From contig OY751490.1 in NCBI GenBank assembly GCA_963565915.1, positions 682,001 to 746,000 of the forward strand: DNA of 64,000 nt. The letters run 5' to 3'. This stretch comes from Entoloma clypeatum (lineage: Eukaryota; Basidiomycota; Agaricomycetes; Agaricales; Entolomataceae). A program made the translations under genes and the position numbers. Each line of letters starts with the position of its first letter. Within the stretch, counting starts at the first letter, position 1. Under the pieces are notes generated by a model. That model did no database searches and was not told where the DNA came from. It was given only the letters and a program-made list of their open reading frames with translations. Positions 64,000-64,000 of this stretch are shown piece after piece.

Positions 64000-64000
64000 T

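Larger units (their letters stand above)
58324..64000 (+). mobile_element. Gypsy E: Ty3/gypsy chromovirus, right end outside window
   Basis: LTR-like start, gag, pol with chromodomain and an antisense ORF, with no 3' LTR before the window edge. It is distinct from families A and B in sequence. The whole element is strikingly rich in CCGA on the plus strand. One TGA interrupts pol, otherwise it is open. Confidence 0.85.

Overview
This window looks like nuclear DNA of a filamentous basidiomycete, most likely an agaricomycete. The signs are one host gene with seven exons and 51-61 nt introns that encodes a fungal tyrosinase, chromodomain-bearing Ty3/gypsy elements, Ty1/copia elements primed by a half tRNA-iMet, a KDZ-type transposase tail with its usual companion gene, and Tc1 and hAT fragments. 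I do not identify the species. At least 75% of the window is nested transposable elements. No rRNA, CRISPR array or operon is visible.

Layout. 1-1.5 kb: 5' end of a Ty3/gypsy element (family A, third copy, minus). 1.6-4.9 kb: a frameshifted hypothetical gene and the 3' part of a KDZ-like transposase gene, both minus. 4.9-18.0 kb: a young Ty1/copia element (copia A, minus, TSD AGATC) that split the KDZ-like gene; its leader carries an intact-looking Ty3/gypsy element (gypsy B, plus, TSD GGTTC) inserted in a tRNA-like sequence. 18-20.6 kb: 5' part of the KDZ-like tail, a divergent two-exon companion gene and a CGCCGG-rich minisatellite lying partly in introns. 20.9-22.8 kb: a tract crowded with short perfect hairpins. 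22.6-48.7 kb: a Tc1 transposon, copia B, two inverted copies of gypsy A (6.6 kb each) and gypsy C, a decayed relative of gypsy B. 48.7-51.9 kb: gypsy D and copia C remnants. 52.0-52.3 kb: hAT C-terminus. 53.0-54.9 kb: tyrosinase. 55-58.3 kb: low-complexity and hairpin-rich DNA with a MITE. 58.3-64 kb: gypsy E, running off the right edge, with an antisense ORF downstream of pol.

Main conclusions. (1) The two gypsy A copies have exchanged flanks: target-site duplications GATAC and GAAAC each match between the copies instead of within a copy. Flipping the 8-kb segment between them repairs copia B, gypsy C and the Tc1 transposase together. This is either a real inversion by recombination between inverted repeats or an assembly flip. 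(2) Decay is dominated by CpG to TpG/CpA change. Many premature stops are TGA where CGA is expected, and the decayed gypsy C compared with the intact gypsy B shows the change directly. (3) Gag-pol junctions use -1 frame changes with recognisable slip sites: GGATTTT in gypsy A, B and C, and A-AAA-AAA next to TAG in gypsy E. (4) The gypsy LTRs carry self-priming (Tf1/sushi-like) sequences, while the copia elements use an internal tRNA-iMet match. (5) The 1.9-kb hairpin tract at 20.87-22.76 kb, with compensatory stem changes between repeats, is the structure I can least explain from known families.
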